Source of the DNA: an uncultured Prevotellaceae bacterium
Lineage (GTDB): Bacteria > Bacteroidota > Bacteroidia > Bacteroidales > Bacteroidaceae
Direction: 5' to 3'
DNA: 8,922 nucleotides
NCBI GenBank assembly: GCA_946413885.1
Contig: CAMKMK010000088.1
Span: 1-8,922 of the forward strand
Under the pieces are notes generated by a model, which was given only the letters and a program-made list of their open reading frames with translations, did no database searches and was not told the DNA's origin. A program made the position numbers and the translations under genes. This document shows positions 7,230 to 8,922 of the stretch, in pieces; positions within the stretch are counted from its first letter, which is position 1, and the number at the start of each line of letters is the position of its first letter.

Positions 7230-8073
7230 CTTTTTACGTTTGGGCCGCATCAATCGCCTGAAGGTCCTGAAACAGGTTGACTTTGGATTCTATCTCGATG
7301 GAGGTGAGAAGTTTGGCGAGATTCTCCTCCCCAATGGCGAGATTCGTAGTGATATCGATGTTCATTTGAATGAAGAACTTGACGTTTTCCTGTACTTGGA
7401 TGCTGAAGAACGTTTGGTGGCCACAACGAAACGCCCTAAGGCTCAAGTGGGCGACTTTGCCTATCTGGAGGTGGCTTGGGTCAACAATTACGGAGCTTTC
7501 TTGGATTGGGGGCTGATGAAAGACCTCTTTGTGCCTTTCCGTGAGCAGAAAATGAAGATGCAGAAAGGGCAGAGCTACATTGTCCACATTCATCTCGACG
7601 AGGAGAGTTACCGCATCGTGGCAAGTGCCAAAGTTGACAACTATCTCAGCAAGGAGATGCCTCCCTACTATGCAGGTGATGAGGTGGACATACTTATTTG
7701 GCAGAAGACAGACTTGGGACTTAAGGCCATTGTCGACAACCAGTACGGCGGACTGCTTTATGACGATCAGATTTTCCGCAATATTCGAACGGGCGACCGT
7801 CTGAAAGCATACGTCCAGCAAGTGCGACCTGACGGAAAGATTGACCTTATCCTTCAGCAACAAGGTCAGAGAGCTGTATCTGACTTCAGCGAAGTCCTCT
7901 TAGAGCATATACGTCGCAATGGGGGCCAAACTCCTTTAGGGGACAAGAGTCCGGCTGAGGAGATATACGCCGTTTTTGGAGTCAGCAAGAAAGTCTTCAA
8001 GAAAGCTGTAGGCGACCTCTATAAACGCCGCCTGATAGAAATCCAACTGGATGGTTTGAAGCTGATAAAATAA
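7216..8073 (+). CDS. CvfB-like S1-domain RNA-binding protein
   Basis: Protein of 285 residues with the CvfB layout: S1-type OB-fold modules followed by a C-terminal winged helix, associated in Staphylococcus aureus CvfB with RNA binding and control of virulence genes. Module 1 is about residues 1-65 (RINRLKVLKQVDFGFYLDGG), module 2 about 70-138 (YLEVAWVNNYGAFLDWGL, then DLFVPF, the clearest S1 signature), module 3 about 142-215 (VDILIWQKTDLGLKAIVDNQ, then GLLYDD). The winged helix is about 222-285 (AEEIYAVFGVSKKVFKKAVG, then LYKRRLIEI). That last part explains why relatives are sometimes labelled GntR-family regulators, a label I do not support. The start is ATG 7216, not the in-frame ATG at 7114, because the added 34 residues would lie within the ABC gene and precede the S1 start motif. 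It overlaps the ABC gene by 14 bases. Confidence 0.87.
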   Translation: MKSSDFLRLGRINRLKVLKQVDFGFYLDGGEKFGEILLPNGEIRSDIDVHLNEELDVFLYLDAEERLVATTKRPKAQVGDFAYLEVAWVNNYGAFLDWGLMKDLFVPFREQKMKMQKGQSYIVHIHLDEESYRIVASAKVDNYLSKEMPPYYAGDEVDILIWQKTDLGLKAIVDNQYGGLLYDDQIFRNIRTGDRLKAYVQQVRPDGKIDLILQQQGQRAVSDFSEVLLEHIRRNGGQTPLGDKSPAEEIYAVFGVSKKVFKKAVGDLYKRRLIEIQLDGLKLIK

Positions 8074-8125
8074 GAACATACCCCTCCCAATCTATAAACC
8101 TTATAAACAATTACATCTCCCTCGT

Positions 8126-8922
8126 ATGAAATCATTTCTTTTGGCTTGCGTCTTTTCCCTGTCAGCATCCCTTGCCGTTGCTCAGAATCATATACCCCGC
8201 AATATTTACCGTCTCAAGGAACTTGGATGCGAACTTGTTGACTCTTCCTTGATGGGCCAAGTGGCTGAGAAGTGCCGTTATAGCGAGAATCGAGGCAAGA
8301 CGGTAGCTGTCTTTGGCGGAAGCCTTAGTGTCAACAAGGAGAGCCAGGCAGCCAAACTGATGTGGCGCCAGTACCTCAACATGAACGTTACTGATTACGG
8401 ACATGGGGGATACGGATTCTCCAGCCTTCAGGGTTCCATCATCGACCAAGTGAATCGTACTCAGAAACACGATATCTATATCCTGTGGGCCAGTACCAAC
8501 GACTACACCAACAATCGAGAGCCAGGAACACCCTTGGATTATACAGAGGCAGACAATTTTGACAAGGAGAAACTGACGACTCAATGTGGCGGACTTAATT
8601 ACTGCATCCGCAAATTGCGTGAGATCAATCCTGAAGCCACCATTTATATCTTCGGCTCCCTGCCTTTCTGGTGGAACACAGGCGGATACGATCCTGCCAG
8701 CACGGAAGTCAATAAATGCGGCCATAACTTCTACTACTACACCCAGTTGCAACGTGAGATAGCCGATCTGCAAGGCCTGAAGTTCTTCGACCAATTCAGT
8801 CTTCCCATCCTGAACCTTCAGACAAAAGACCTGTTTTATCTCAACGACAACCTCCACATGAACTACAACGGTTACGCCAACGTAGGCGTTTACCAATTGT
8901 ATTTCTTAGCAACAGAGAAAAA
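8126..8922 (+). CDS. SGNH/GDSL-family hydrolase, secreted (3' end outside the window)
   Basis: Predicted exported serine esterase/lipase-type enzyme; 265 codons are present and the frame is open at the right edge. A signal peptide (MKSFLLACVFSLSASLAVA) is predicted to be cut after Ala19, before Gln20. All four SGNH blocks are visible: block I FGGSLS with nucleophile Ser66, block II GHGGYGFSS with the oxyanion Gly at 94-97, block III WASTNDY with Asn125, and block V DNLHMNYNGY with Asp241 and His244. As the last block is reached, only a short C-terminal end is likely missing, unless another domain follows. The substrate (acetylated polysaccharide, lipid or other ester) cannot be deduced. It lies 52 bases after the CvfB-like gene with no terminator or TAnnTTTG promoter seen between, so read-through from upstream is likely. 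Confidence 0.88.
   Translation, partial: MKSFLLACVFSLSASLAVAQNHIPRNIYRLKELGCELVDSSLMGQVAEKCRYSENRGKTVAVFGGSLSVNKESQAAKLMWRQYLNMNVTDYGHGGYGFSSLQGSIIDQVNRTQKHDIYILWASTNDYTNNREPGTPLDYTEADNFDKEKLTTQCGGLNYCIRKLREINPEATIYIFGSLPFWWNTGGYDPASTEVNKCGHNFYYYTQLQREIADLQGLKFFDQFSLPILNLQTKDLFYLNDNLHMNYNGYANVGVYQLYFLATEK

Noticed and set aside
8093..8108. Short repeat of TATAAAC and a TATAA/TTATA inverted repeat ahead of the hydrolase gene
   Set aside because: The arms are only five AT bases and there is no TAnnTTTG element with them; chance is the simplest explanation.
8162..8896. 244-codon minus-strand open frame at the right end
   Set aside because: The plus strand encodes a signal peptide and all SGNH blocks through the same bases; the antisense frame is a shadow of that gene.

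Overview
The window looks like ordinary, gene-dense core chromosome from a member of the Bacteroidales, possibly Prevotella-like. The lineage is inferred from four intergenic matches to the Bacteroidetes -7 promoter element TAnnTTTG, weak Shine-Dalgarno sequences, a single-chain glycyl-tRNA synthetase, a lipoprotein signal peptide followed by acidic residues, and protein sequence character. I see no mobile element, CRISPR array, tRNA or rRNA.

Layout: (1) On the minus strand, from about 713 and running off the left edge, is the N-terminal third of topoisomerase IV subunit A. (2) Divergent from it, 822-3109 plus, are glycyl-tRNA synthetase and a 227-residue FKBP-type lipoprotein isomerase, probably one transcript. 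(3) Convergent with these, 3130-4194 minus, is aspartate-semialdehyde dehydrogenase. (4) Divergent from that, starting at 4341, is a plus-strand run: a 710-residue CPA2-type cation/proton antiporter with a cytoplasmic tail resembling two universal stress protein domains, a LolD-type ABC ATPase, a CvfB-like S1-domain RNA-binding protein that overlaps it by 14 bases, and, 52 bases on, a secreted SGNH/GDSL hydrolase cut by the right edge.

The genes are mostly housekeeping: chromosome decatenation, tRNA charging, envelope protein folding, the Asp-family amino acid and diaminopimelate pathway, ion homeostasis, lipoprotein or envelope export, RNA-linked regulation, and hydrolysis of an envelope or extracellular ester. 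Both divergent intergenic regions carry back-to-back TAnnTTTG elements. The one between asd and the antiporter gene also carries a perfect 6-base-arm palindrome where the -33 regions should lie.

I found no convincing new multi-gene system. The points most worth a second look are the absence of any acidic residue in the antiporter helix that normally carries the ion-binding Asp, the overlapping divergent promoters, the palindrome, and the LolD-like ATPase with no permease beside it.
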